NCBI GenBank assembly: GCA_934183355.1
Contig: CAKPST010000003.1
Location: 1-61,138 of the forward strand
Reading direction: 5' to 3'
From: an uncultured Prevotella sp.
GTDB taxonomy: Bacteria; Bacteroidota; Bacteroidia; Bacteroidales; Bacteroidaceae
DNA: 61,138 bases
Within the stretch, counting starts at the first letter, position 1, and each line of letters begins with the position of its first letter. Below, one piece after another: positions 1 to 8,465 of this stretch. Below the pieces are notes generated by a model. That model saw only the letters and a program-made list of their open reading frames with translations, searched no databases and was not told where the DNA came from. A program made the translations under genes and the position numbers.

Positions 1-106
1 CAAGATGACTGTGATTAATAAGATAAAATCCATAAAATTTATTAAAACAATTTGTTTCTTTCTACGTAGAATACTTTTTAAGTATTCGAATTGCAATTTT
101 CAGTTT

Positions 107-115
107 GCAAAGTTA
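107..115 (-). promoter_or_regulatory. Bacteroidetes -7 box reading left, out of the window
   Basis: On the minus strand this reads TAACTTTGC, a match to the Bacteroidetes TAnnTTTGC promoter box. It points away from the lysO pair, so it probably drives a gene beyond the left edge. With the box at 180-188 it forms a divergent promoter region. No gene was seen in 1-213. Confidence 0.5.
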
Positions 116-179
116 GCAATAAATATTGGAATGATGGGGGAAATTAAAAAAAATATATTAAAAGGTTGAAATAAAAACG

Positions 180-188
180 TAACTTTGC
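180..188 (+). promoter_or_regulatory. -7 box of the lysO pair
   Basis: TAACTTTGC matches the Bacteroidetes TAnnTTTGC box and lies 25 nt before the ATG at 214. No clear TTTG -33 element stands at the usual spacing. Initiation a few nucleotides downstream would give a leader of about 20 nt. Confidence 0.55.
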
Positions 189-213
189 AAATAAAAACAA
201 AAACGAGAAGTAA

Positions 214-513
214 ATGTTTATAGTCATCTTATTTATTTTCCTTGGCATAGGCTTAGGCTACACCCTACGCAAAAAGATAACGTCGCTTGCCTGCATATCG
301 GCTGTGGGCAAGTGGAACTCAAGGGCAACCACCTGGCTTATATGGTTATTGCTGTTCATGCTTGGCATTGAGGTGGGCAGCAACGATCAGCTCATCTCTG
401 CTCTGCCTACACTGGGAGTCGAAGCATTAGTATTATCATCATTCGCCACACTTGGCTGCTGTGCATTGGCATGGGCATTGTGGCGAACAGCAAGAGGAGG
501 ACAGGAGAAATGA
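214..513 (+). CDS. LysO-type exporter, N-terminal half protein (DUF340)
   Basis: This 99-residue protein is almost entirely hydrophobic, with about three membrane helices (roughly residues 3-18, 38-53 and 65-88). It resembles the N-terminal part of the LysO/YbjE lysine exporter family (DUF340). In E. coli LysO is a single inner-membrane protein of about 300 residues. Here the family is split, and the second half starts in an ATGA overlap with this stop codon, so the two are surely co-translated. The combined length, about 307 residues, matches one full LysO. Substrate (lysine or an analogue) is inferred from the family only. The promoter box is at 180-188. Confidence 0.75.
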   Translation: MFIVILFIFLGIGLGYTLRKKITSLACISAVGKWNSRATTWLIWLLLFMLGIEVGSNDQLISALPTLGVEALVLSSFATLGCCALAWALWRTARGGQEK

Positions 514-1136
514 AAGGTAGTTTGATAGTGGTGGCATTCTTCATCCTTGGTGTGTTGGCAGGACGCAGTGGCTGCATGCCAGAGTGGGTGCTCAATAGCA
601 CTACAAGTTTCGTTGCACTATGCGGACTGCTGCTGTGTGTGGGCATCGGCATCGGTCTCAACCCCGACATGAAGAACGACATCAAGAGTCTCAATCCACG
701 TCTGGCGCTCCTTCCTGTTGTCACAATCCTCGGCTCGTGGCTTGGAGCAATGGTGGCTTATCTGCTCATGAGCAACGACATTTGCTCCATCCTCCACCAT
801 CGTCAGCTCACCGACTGCTTGGCTATAGACAGCGGCTTCGCCTACTACTCACTGTCAAGCATCTTCATAACCGAGTATCGTGGAGCCGAACTTGGCACCA
901 TAGCCCTATTGGCTAACATCATCCGAGAGATGATAACCCTCTTGCTCACTCCGCTGATAGCCAAATGGTTCGGTCCGCTTGCACCCATATCGTCGGGTGG
1001 CGCCACCACAATGGACACCACCCTCCCCATCATCACTCAATCAGTGGGTCAACGCTACGTCGCCCTCAGTATCTACCACGGCTTCGTCACCGACTTCACT
1101 GTGCCGTTCCTCGTAACTATGTGGTGTACAATTTAA
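510..1136 (+). CDS. LysO-type exporter, C-terminal half protein (DUF340)
   Basis: A 208-residue hydrophobic protein beginning MKGSLIVVAFF. I chose the ATG at 510 because it overlaps the upstream stop (ATGA) and has AGGAGGACAGGAGAA just before it; the longer frame from 471 lies inside the upstream gene. It carries the conserved DUF340 regions, including the acidic/polar segment CLAIDSGFAYYSLSSI and the glycine-rich SSGGATTMDTTLPII in the second half. Together with the 99-residue upstream protein it should make one LysO-like transporter. No transcription terminator is obvious before the next gene at 1207. Confidence 0.8.
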   Translation: MKGSLIVVAFFILGVLAGRSGCMPEWVLNSTTSFVALCGLLLCVGIGIGLNPDMKNDIKSLNPRLALLPVVTILGSWLGAMVAYLLMSNDICSILHHRQLTDCLAIDSGFAYYSLSSIFITEYRGAELGTIALLANIIREMITLLLTPLIAKWFGPLAPISSGGATTMDTTLPIITQSVGQRYVALSIYHGFVTDFTVPFLVTMWCTI

Positions 1137-1170
1137 TAATGAAACACTTGCTTATACAGAAAATAATAAT

Positions 1171-1179
1171 TAGCTTTGC
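1171..1179 (+). promoter_or_regulatory. -7 box of the broken ATPase/nuclease gene
   Basis: TAGCTTTGC matches TAnnTTTGC, with CTTG 20 nt upstream as a plausible -33 element. It lies 27 nt before the ATG at 1207. Confidence 0.5.
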
Positions 1180-1206
1180 ATAAGCAACTCAAAATAGAAA
1201 GCAATT

Positions 1207-2561
1207 ATGGCAACAATCACAAGACGACTTCCAGTAGGTCTCCAGTCGTTCAAGAAAATTAGAGAACATGGATACCTATACGTCGACAAGACCGAAATAA
1301 TATGGAATCTTGTCAATGGCGTTAAATACAACTACCTGAGCCGACCACGACGGTTCGGCAAGTCAGTTCTTGTCGATACGCTGCAAACCTATTTCGAGGG
1401 TCGACGCAACCTGTTCGAAGGTCTAAAGATAATGGAGCTTGAACAAGACTGGACTAAACATCCTGTAATTCGTCTCGACATGAGCCTTGGCGGAGCAACA
1501 GAGGCTACCATACGCTCCTACTTCCACAATATTTTCAAGGATTATGAAGACATCTACGGCATCCCCACAAATGCCGAAGACTCACTCTCCGTACGCTTCC
1601 ACCGCATAATTAAGACCGCATACGACAAGACAGGGCAACAGGTTGTTATCCTTATCGACGAATACGACTCGCCGTTGCAACACTCTTGGCACAGCCCCGA
1701 ACACGAAGCATGCACGGCTGTTTATCGTGAAGTATTCGCCATACTAAAGGCTGATGACGAATTCGAGCGCTTTGTCTTCATCACAGGCATTACCAAGTTC
1801 ACGCAAATCTCGCTGTTTTCCGTTCTCAACAATCTCAGCAACATAAGCTTCGAACCTCAGTTTGCCACAATATGCGGAATATCAAAACAAGAGGTTATAG
1901 ACAACTTTATGCCTGAAATTGAGCAGATGGCTGTGTTCAACAAGTGGACAACAGAGGAGACCTTGACAAAACTCAAAGAGTATTATGACGGCTACCATTT
2001 CAGCAACCTGAACATGACAGACGTTTACAATCCATTTAGTCTGGTTAATGCCCTCTACCAAAAACGCCTTAGAAGCTATTGGGCTTCATCTGGCGCAACG
2101 TCTCTGCTACCCAAGTTTGTCGACGACATAGAATTGCATCTTGAAGATTTCAACAACTGCTCTGTGCTAAGCACAACTCTTGAATCATCCGACGTTACAG
2201 GTGGAGGACCCGAATTATTTCTCTACCAGTCGGGCTACCTTACTATAAAAGACTGCGACGAGTTCGGCTACATACTCGGCATCCCCAACGAGGAAGTACG
2301 ACAGGCTCTCAACGAATACGTGTAGAAGTGGAACGTATGCTTGCAACTGGACGTATCGACCTCGTGGCATGGCTCTCTCGCTACATCTACGTCATCGAAC
2401 TGAAACTGTCAAACAACGGTGGCATCGCTGCTGCCGAACAGCAGATTCGCAACTGCGGCTACACCGAACCGTTCAAGGGCGACAAGCGCAAAGTCGTTGG
2501 ACTGGCTGTTGAACTTGACAGCGAGGGAAAGGGATTGGTAGATTGGAAAGTGGTGGAGTAA
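1207..2561 (+). pseudogene. AAA-ATPase-like / PD-(D/E)XK_9 protein, internal deletion with frameshift
   Basis: The first 372 codons (1207-2325) encode an AAA-ATPase-like domain. It starts LPVGLQSFKKIREHGYLYVDKT, has a P-loop-like segment RPRRFGKSVLVDTL and a Walker B-like ILIDEYDSPL. The frame stops at TAG 2323-2325, just after NEEVRQALNEYV. An overlapping frame (gta gaa gtg from 2322) continues as VEVERMLATGRIDLVAWL and IYVIELKL, which is the PD-(D/E)XK_9 nuclease core (D...E-x-K) that normally ends these proteins. Family members run about 500-550 residues; the linker and start of the nuclease domain are missing, perhaps 100-150 residues. I read this as a deletion that also shifted frame. 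The family is abundant in Bacteroidetes and its function is not well established. Confidence 0.75.
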
Positions 2562-2812
2562 TTTATTTTAATGCAAGCAAACTCCTACAAAAGGACGTCG
2601 TTTGTAGCGAGGCCCTTACACAAAAATCCTTAATGACCTTAATGACCACGAACAAGCGCATATGACGGGAACGAGGCTATCTGCAGAGTGCAAGATACCG
2701 AAAAGAAGAACGATTTTGGATCGTATATCAATAACTGAGGATTAAATAATTATGGATTCTCTTGGAGGATACAAGGATAAATTGTATTTTTGTCAAAAGA
2801 AAAGCAACGATT
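2562..2812. other. Intergenic stretch without a convincing gene
   Basis: No frame here resembles a gene. The motif CCTTAATGACCTTAATGACC near 2630-2648 is a short direct repeat, and a similar ACTTTCGTGACATTCATGAC repeat occurs near 3842-3861, suggesting related low-complexity debris on both sides of the next gene. A TATTTTTGT box near 2785-2793 could serve as a weak promoter for the gene at 2813. Confidence 0.4.
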
Positions 2813-3655
2813 ATGAAATACTTAGACCCCAAAGCAGACCTCACGTTCAAGAAGATATTCGGCAATCATCCAGCGCGACTGATAAGTCTCCTGAACGCAC
2901 TCCTGCCACTCAGCGACGACGAGCTGATACACGAAATAGAGAATCTGCCGACAGAACTTGTACCCGAACTCGAAGGCCACAAGAACACCATTGTGGATGT
3001 GCTATGCACAGATGTCAGAGGCAGGAAATTCTGTGTGGAAATGCAGATGGAATGGACTAACGCTTTCCAACAGCGAGTACTATTCAACGCATCCAAGCTA
3101 TACGTGAGCCAGGCGACGAAGGGAGGAAAATACAGCGAGCTCCAACCTGTATATTCCCTTAATCTTGTAAACGACATCTTCGAGCACGATACTCCTGATT
3201 TCATCCATAACTATCGCATAGTGCACGACAAGTACAGCAACAAGGTGATAGAAGGCTTGCATTTCACCTTCATCGAACTCCCGAAATTCACTCCCCATTC
3301 CATCGCCGACAAGCGCATGATGGTATTGTGGCTCCGTTTTCTCACGGAAATCAATTCAAATACGCAAGAGATTCCCGCCGACCTGCTTAACAATCCCGAG
3401 ATAGAAAAAGCCGTTGAGGAACTTAAGATTTCCGGCTTTACAGAAGCCGAACTCCGGGCCTACGACAAGTTTTGGGACTCTGTAAGTGTTGAAAGAACCC
3501 TATTGGATGACAGATACCAGAAAGGTATAGAACAAGGCATGAACAAAAAAGGCCTTGAGATTGCCAAGAAAATGCTTGCGAATGGCATGAATACTGCCAC
3601 GGTAATGGAAATGACGGGGGTGACTGCCGACCAGATAAAACAGCTGAATGCATAG
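2813..3655 (+). CDS. Rpn-like PD-(D/E)XK nuclease family protein (PDDEXK_2)
   Basis: A 280-residue protein from ATG 2813 (MKYLDPKADLTFKKIFG); an upstream TTG at 2762 extends the frame but precedes the family's usual start. The opening, with D-x-x-F-K-x-x-F-G, and the core VDVLCTDVRGRKFCVEMQ are typical of Rpn / PDDEXK_2 proteins, also called PD-(D/E)XK nuclease family transposases. The third catalytic position is Q (E-M-Q), as is common in this group. The C-terminal 60 residues are charged and helical and end with a helix-turn-helix-like VMEMTGVTADQIKQL, also typical. Rpn proteins of E. coli are recombination-promoting nucleases. A second, different member lies at 32042-33040. Confidence 0.8.
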   Translation: MKYLDPKADLTFKKIFGNHPARLISLLNALLPLSDDELIHEIENLPTELVPELEGHKNTIVDVLCTDVRGRKFCVEMQMEWTNAFQQRVLFNASKLYVSQATKGGKYSELQPVYSLNLVNDIFEHDTPDFIHNYRIVHDKYSNKVIEGLHFTFIELPKFTPHSIADKRMMVLWLRFLTEINSNTQEIPADLLNNPEIEKAVEELKISGFTEAELRAYDKFWDSVSVERTLLDDRYQKGIEQGMNKKGLEIAKKMLANGMNTATVMEMTGVTADQIKQLNA

Positions 3656-3694
3656 CTAAACAGCTTAACTTTTTCTAATACTTATAAACAATAA

Positions 3695-3728
3695 GGGGGG
3701 GGGGTGACTTGAAATCACCCCTATATTT
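3695..3728. terminator. G10 tract with stem-loop, probable terminator
   Basis: A run of ten G (3695-3704) merges into a hairpin GGGGTGA / TCACCCC (3701-3707 and 3715-3721, 7-nt loop) followed by TATATTTT. It lies 40 nt after the stop of the Rpn-like gene and probably ends its transcript. The G run is outside any gene, so it is not an obvious contingency locus. Confidence 0.5.
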
Positions 3729-3838
3729 TCACTTCTTCTTTATTATCTCCAACACTTCGCCAAAATAGAATGTCACAATACCGCCGTTATATGTGGTGCT
3801 TTTTTACTAAGTCCAACAGTTTTGCTTACTTAAAACTC

Positions 3839-3970
3839 TTAATGACTTTCGTGACATTCATGACTTTTGTGACAGGATACGAGTGTTGTCAAGTCGGTCC
3901 CTTTTCTGCTCGCATATCTCTGAGCCTCTTCATAAAGGGTTTTATCTATAGCCAATGTTTTTGTTTCCAT
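3839..3970 (-). pseudogene. Truncated antitoxin-like ORF (DUF6364/ribbon-helix-helix-like)
   Basis: From the ATG whose complement is 3968-3970 the minus strand reads METKTLAIDKTLYEEAQRYA and on to TDLTTLV, the typical start of short Bacteroidetes antitoxin-like proteins of the DUF6364 type. After about residue 31 the family signal stops abruptly. The frame runs for 12 more codons through a repeated Cys/His-rich stretch encoded by a degenerate direct repeat (3840-3877). The normal C-terminal half and any partner toxin are absent. I interpret it as a truncated remnant. Confidence 0.45.
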
Positions 3971-3992
3971 AATGTGGTAAATAAAAATCTTG

Positions 3993-4190
3993 TTAACATT
4001 TCGCGTTTGTTTCTTCATAAGCCAAATACTCCTCACGGCTTATTGGAGTAGCCGGGTCAACTACGAGCACTTCATCGTAAGTGAGTCCATAGAGATGATA
4101 GACAAATTGTCTATTTCACAAGACGCTGAATAGTGTCGAGCACATCGGTTTCTTCAAACGAGATGGCCAACATACCACGTGTCTTCTTTA
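3993..4190 (-). pseudogene. C-terminal fragment of a restriction/methylase-type protein, frameshifted
   Basis: On the minus strand one frame reads MLAISFEETDVLDTIQRLVK then a stop. A second frame picks up immediately with VYHLYGLTYDEVLVVDP and ISREEYLAYEE before TAA (complement of 3993-3995). The segment resembles the extreme C-terminus of TaqI/Eco57I-like DNA methylase-restriction proteins, where a helical (I)DxLVYxLYGLTxxE motif is common. No start or catalytic region is present. It is probably the tail of an older restriction gene removed from this same hotspot. The family call is by resemblance only. The rest of 3656-4215 holds nothing I can identify. Confidence 0.4.
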
Positions 4191-4215
4191 CTATTAATAA
4201 AAGAATGCAAATATT

Positions 4216-7200
4216 CTATTTTATTGGATTTATTAAATCCCCATCAAGAATCTTTTTCATAATATCATCACTTATTGCTACTTCTGTCTGATATTCTGCT
4301 ATTCTTCCAATTAAATTGAAGAGATCATGAATATCATCGTTCGAGCATGCTTTACGGTAATAGGTATAACGATGATATTTGAGCCATTGTTCTATGATTT
4401 TGTAACCAGAGGCTTCAAATCGCAAGATGGTGTCAGAAACATCAATGGAAACAATTGCAGATTCATGTTCGTCTATAAGGTTGATTTTGCCATCCAATAT
4501 CTGATAAACAGACAGCTTAAACTCCTGATAATTGTTGGATGCAACATTCCCTAATACTGTTGTCAATGTAGATTTCTTGGCTTTGTATTCCTTGTGTTCT
4601 ATATTTGCCATATTCTTTCCGACTTTCACCATTGATTCAAACAATGATTTATCAGAAGTTATTGGAATAGAAGCCCATTCCCCAGCAACCGTATGCAACT
4701 TGCCCTCGAATGCCTTCATATAGAAGTTGGAATTCAAAGATGCATAGGAATAGAAAACAATTTCATCTGTCAATTGGCTAACAGATTTTCCAAATATTGC
4801 AACAAGCTGCTGAAGCAAATTCTTATTAATATTAGAAACGGCTTTACATTCCCATTCTTTTCCTCGAACTTTGTACTCGGGGAAACGATTGCAGAAGATG
4901 TGAGAGTTCCCGCGTGTGGCAAGATCATTATCTGGGATATACCAACAGAAAGAAGAGAATTTCTTAATCACTGGACTTATGTCTGCAGGTGCTGGAGCAA
5001 CGGCAAAACCAAAAACTCCCTCTTCGTTGTAGGCAGCTTGCACCTCCGGACGTTCGCGCATACCACCTCCTGGTGTATTCCTCAAGGCTTCCATTAAAGG
5101 ATTATCTAATATCAAACTTGCAGTAAGGAACGGTCGAAAGGAATAATCAACAATCCTCATATCACTATTCGCAAGGGCTTTTTTAACCTCATGCGTAAGC
5201 TTCTTCTGTGCAGGTGGTTTCATTTGACCTTTGTACCAACAATCTTTAATTTGCTCGTACGTATTATTTTCGTCAGCAATGAAACGACTACGTCTTTTCA
5301 ATATACCCTTAGAAAAATGCACAAGCAGATGTGTAGGGGCAAGTTTTAATCCAGAACAATCACGGTCAAAGATGGCAGGTTCATATTCTGACTTCAAATG
5401 CCAGAACTTAGAATACAACTCTTCATTAACATCTAATGTAGGCTTGAAAAGGTATTTCTTGCCAATGTTAACCTCTTCCCAATCTGCCAAATCGACATCT
5501 GCATTGAAGAATTCAATCTTTTCACGTTTGCTGAGTGGAGAGATGCATTTATAGTGAATATGAGGAATTGATAAATCCAATTCTCTCAGCGTACCAACAA
5601 GCAACAATCTTCCTTGAAGCGTATTGAATAGGTTTTCTGAATTATGACCTGCTCGATTATCAATATCAAAATCTAATACCCACATTTCGCTAACATGTTC
5701 AACCAAATACTTTCGGGCGTTTACAAACGATTCGTTCTGCGCGAACGTGGATGGAAGAACAAGTGCGAAGATGGAAGGACGACTCTTCTCTGCCTTAAAC
5801 AGACACCAACGCAGAAACTTGGTCATTTCGTTTGCCAATTGCTTCTGTTTGTTTGAACGCCCCTTACGAACTTTCGGACGGAAATCGTTCATAAGTTTAG
5901 CAATAATCTTTCCCTCGTTGTTGATGTCAACAGAATCAGAACAAGGTGGATTACCAATTATGATAGTCAACGGTGGTTCTGAGAGTTTCTTGGCTCTTCG
6001 TTGTTCATTCAAAAAAAAGGTAGAAACGACATCGCTTGCTCCTCCTTCTATATGCGTTTGTTTGAAAGTAGAATCGCTCAACGTATTTGTAAGAACAACT
6101 ACTATATCAGTATTGTCGGTAACGTCTAACATTGAAATACGATAGTTGGCTAAAGCATATGGAACAGGTAAAATCTCAAATCCAATAATCTTAGAGCCTT
6201 CAGGAAGTGTCATCTTGTTGAGAACAGCTTCGATAAATGTGCCAGTACCACAACAAGGATCAACAACCTTGATGGCTTTATCACGTACATTTTCTCCTGG
6301 CAATACAGACGGCAGGATTGCATTAACAAACTTTGCAACGTATTCTGCCAATGGCATAGGGGTATACCATGCCCCAAAGTCATTTCTTGTCTTGCCATCG
6401 TAAGCAGCAAGAAAAGACTCATAGAGTTCATGAAAATTAGGAGTGGTAATCTGTTGCTCCGACAAGCGAACGCAAGAAAGCATGCGTCTAGTATTGTCAT
6501 ACCAAATACCTATCTTACTGAATGGGGAGTCAAGTTCATCTGCAAGTGCATTTACGAGGGTTTTGAAAGGTTGTAGACGTAAAGCTTGTGTCTTAAATGA
6601 AGGTGAATTCCAAAAGACCTGTAACTTTTGGTACTTATCGGCTGGTGTGATATCCTTTTCGTTAACATAACGATGGGCATAAAGTAAGCCAAATGCAAGT
6701 ATTTGTGCAACAAATCCTGCAAATGTATGATTATCGGCAAGAGACTTGTCATGACTCTTAGCGGCTACATCCCACAAATGCTTCAATGAAATGATTGTTT
6801 TTCTTTCTATTTCATTTTCTGCCTCATCTTCATTGATGTCGAGTATTCCTTCTAAATCCTCACAAAGGTGCTTAGCTCGTTTAGACAATTCGGCAACAAG
6901 TTGTTTCTCACTAATAGTTCTAAACCCTTCCTTTTTGAAGAAATTCTTGAACATTGGGAATATGTCAGAATTCAATTCTGGTGCATTCCAATTGATAGGC
7001 TTTTTACAGACAGATGTAAGAGATGATGTCTTATTTGGATAATAGACAATGAAATCGATTCCATCAGTAAGAATCACCGGATTGCCCAAATATAGATAAC
7101 GCTTTACCTGTCTTTCATAATCGACAGGATTAAGAACTACATTTGGATTGAAGCTCTTTGCTTCTACATAACCATAGATTCCCATTGTATCCTTATTGCT

Positions 7201-7416
7201 GAACAACCAATCAGGACGACCATATTTTCCTTGCTGACGAGGCTCAAAGATTCTATCAATCTTACAATCTATGAATCTCGACATCTGCATGAGAAAATCA
7301 TCTAATGCTGGACGAAACGAAAGCTCCGGTGTAGCATTACCTGTAGCAACAGCTGTTTTGTAGTCATTGCCAAGTCGCTTTATATATTCTGCTAGTATTT
7401 TATTCAATTGTTCCAT
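4216..7416 (-). CDS. PD-(D/E)XK nuclease - N6-adenine methyltransferase fusion (type IIG/ISP-like restriction enzyme)
   Basis: A 1066-residue protein with three parts. (1) Residues about 50-130 form a PD-(D/E)XK nuclease: GRPDW with D69, then YVEAKS with E85 and K87. (2) Residues about 330-620 are a Rossmann methyltransferase with motif I DPCCGTGTF (386-394) and motif IV GNPPCSDS (NPPC at 489-492). N6-adenine enzymes normally have NPPY or NPPF, so Cys492 is unusual. (3) The C-terminal 400 residues, with YSFRPFLTASLI near residue 720, resemble the target-recognition region of type ISP enzymes, but there is no SF2 helicase. It is the last gene of an operon whose first two genes are cytosine-5 methylases; its start overlaps the middle gene by 13 nt. 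The gene is AT-richer than the flanking core genes, consistent with transfer. Either a self-contained type IIG enzyme or a nuclease protected by its neighbours is possible. Confidence 0.8.
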   Translation of the reverse strand: MEQLNKILAEYIKRLGNDYKTAVATGNATPELSFRPALDDFLMQMSRFIDCKIDRIFEPRQQGKYGRPDWLFSNKDTMGIYGYVEAKSFNPNVVLNPVDYERQVKRYLYLGNPVILTDGIDFIVYYPNKTSSLTSVCKKPINWNAPELNSDIFPMFKNFFKKEGFRTISEKQLVAELSKRAKHLCEDLEGILDINEDEAENEIERKTIISLKHLWDVAAKSHDKSLADNHTFAGFVAQILAFGLLYAHRYVNEKDITPADKYQKLQVFWNSPSFKTQALRLQPFKTLVNALADELDSPFSKIGIWYDNTRRMLSCVRLSEQQITTPNFHELYESFLAAYDGKTRNDFGAWYTPMPLAEYVAKFVNAILPSVLPGENVRDKAIKVVDPCCGTGTFIEAVLNKMTLPEGSKIIGFEILPVPYALANYRISMLDVTDNTDIVVVLTNTLSDSTFKQTHIEGGASDVVSTFFLNEQRRAKKLSEPPLTIIIGNPPCSDSVDINNEGKIIAKLMNDFRPKVRKGRSNKQKQLANEMTKFLRWCLFKAEKSRPSIFALVLPSTFAQNESFVNARKYLVEHVSEMWVLDFDIDNRAGHNSENLFNTLQGRLLLVGTLRELDLSIPHIHYKCISPLSKREKIEFFNADVDLADWEEVNIGKKYLFKPTLDVNEELYSKFWHLKSEYEPAIFDRDCSGLKLAPTHLLVHFSKGILKRRSRFIADENNTYEQIKDCWYKGQMKPPAQKKLTHEVKKALANSDMRIVDYSFRPFLTASLILDNPLMEALRNTPGGGMRERPEVQAAYNEEGVFGFAVAPAPADISPVIKKFSSFCWYIPDNDLATRGNSHIFCNRFPEYKVRGKEWECKAVSNINKNLLQQLVAIFGKSVSQLTDEIVFYSYASLNSNFYMKAFEGKLHTVAGEWASIPITSDKSLFESMVKVGKNMANIEHKEYKAKKSTLTTVLGNVASNNYQEFKLSVYQILDGKINLIDEHESAIVSIDVSDTILRFEASGYKIIEQWLKYHRYTYYRKACSNDDIHDLFNLIGRIAEYQTEVAISDDIMKKILDGDLINPIK

Positions 7417-8465
7417 TTGTCAAGACATTTTTTTATTTGTAATCCTACCGCCATGGCCATAGCTACAGGAACTGCATTGCCTATCTGGCGTGCTATTTCA
7501 ACTTTATTTCCCACAAAAACAAAATCTTCGGGGAAAGTTTGCAATATAGCCCCCTCGCGTAGTGAAATACTTCTGTTTTGTTCGGGATGTCCAAACATCC
7601 CACGTGTGAAACTATCAAAGCGTGCAGTTATAGTAGGAGCAACATCATCCCATGGCATTCTGCCATATACATTTCTATGACCAATTAATTTAGAACTTAC
7701 CTTATGACAATCTGCAAGTAGTTCTGGAGGAAGAAAATCTCGACCTTGCCCAGGTTTAAGTACCTGCAATCGTGCAATATTTTTTGCAGACAACCGATCT
7801 CTACGATGCAAGGAAATATGCGGATAATCACTTCCGTCTTCTGGCGGTTTAGGAAGATATGCAATTGCGTCTCTTACCGTGATTTTATGTTCTTGTGGCT
7901 TTGGATATTCAAAGAGTGGAGATTCATGATCCTTTCTCTCACCAACTATCACAACCCTTCTCCTGCGTTGAGGAACACCATAGTCTTGTGCATCGAGTAT
8001 CTTTTCATGAATGAAATATCCACTTTTCTCAACCTTTGCCAGAGCACTATGCAGAATATTTTTGCCTCTTTTACCTTCTATACCAGGAACATTCTCGAGT
8101 ATGAACATCTTTGGTCGAATAGCAATAACCTTGCTGATATACTCCTCAACAAGATGATTACGTTCATCAAGATCTGCTCCGATTCTTTGGACAGAAAAGC
8201 CTTGACACGGAGGCCCGCCAGCCAACAAATCAAGTTCGCCAGATGTGAGATTAAGCGATTCTAACAACTCTGATGATTCAATGTCATAAATATCACGCGT
8301 TTCCACTTTATGGTTTTTAAAATACTTAGGGTTCGCTTTTATGGTAGCTGTCGCTTTTGCCTCAATGTCAAAACTATAGAGAACATCAAAGCCTGCCTGA
8401 ATTAGACCAAGACACAATCCACCTGCCCCGCAGAAACTATCTATGCATTTATATGTTTTATTCAT
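7404..8465 (-). CDS. DNA (cytosine-5) methyltransferase, second gene of the operon
   Basis: A 353-residue m5C methyltransferase with all key motifs in order: I CIDSFCGAGGLCLG, IV AGGPPCQGFSVQR (catalytic Cys in PPCQGF), VI FILENVPGI, VIII YGVPQRRRR, and X ARQIGNAVPVAMA. The target-recognition segment lies between motifs VIII and IX, about residues 180-270. It overlaps the upstream methylase by 8 nt and the downstream nuclease-methylase by 13 nt, so the three are translationally coupled. Two non-identical m5C methylases with one nuclease is the arrangement known for restriction systems with asymmetric targets, where each enzyme methylates one strand; that use here is inferred. Confidence 0.9.
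   Translation of the reverse strand: MNKTYKCIDSFCGAGGLCLGLIQAGFDVLYSFDIEAKATATIKANPKYFKNHKVETRDIYDIESSELLESLNLTSGELDLLAGGPPCQGFSVQRIGADLDERNHLVEEYISKVIAIRPKMFILENVPGIEGKRGKNILHSALAKVEKSGYFIHEKILDAQDYGVPQRRRRVVIVGERKDHESPLFEYPKPQEHKITVRDAIAYLPKPPEDGSDYPHISLHRRDRLSAKNIARLQVLKPGQGRDFLPPELLADCHKVSSKLIGHRNVYGRMPWDDVAPTITARFDSFTRGMFGHPEQNRSISLREGAILQTFPEDFVFVGNKVEIARQIGNAVPVAMAMAVGLQIKKCLDKWNN

Noticed and set aside
3695..3704. G10 tract as a phase-variation switch
   Set aside because: It lies after the stop codon of the Rpn-like gene and in no other credible gene; it merges with a terminator hairpin.
3733..3806. Minus-strand tail reading NGGIVTFYFGEVLEIIKKK
   Set aside because: Plausible as a C-terminal remnant, but only about 24 codons and no family recognised, so not listed as a feature.
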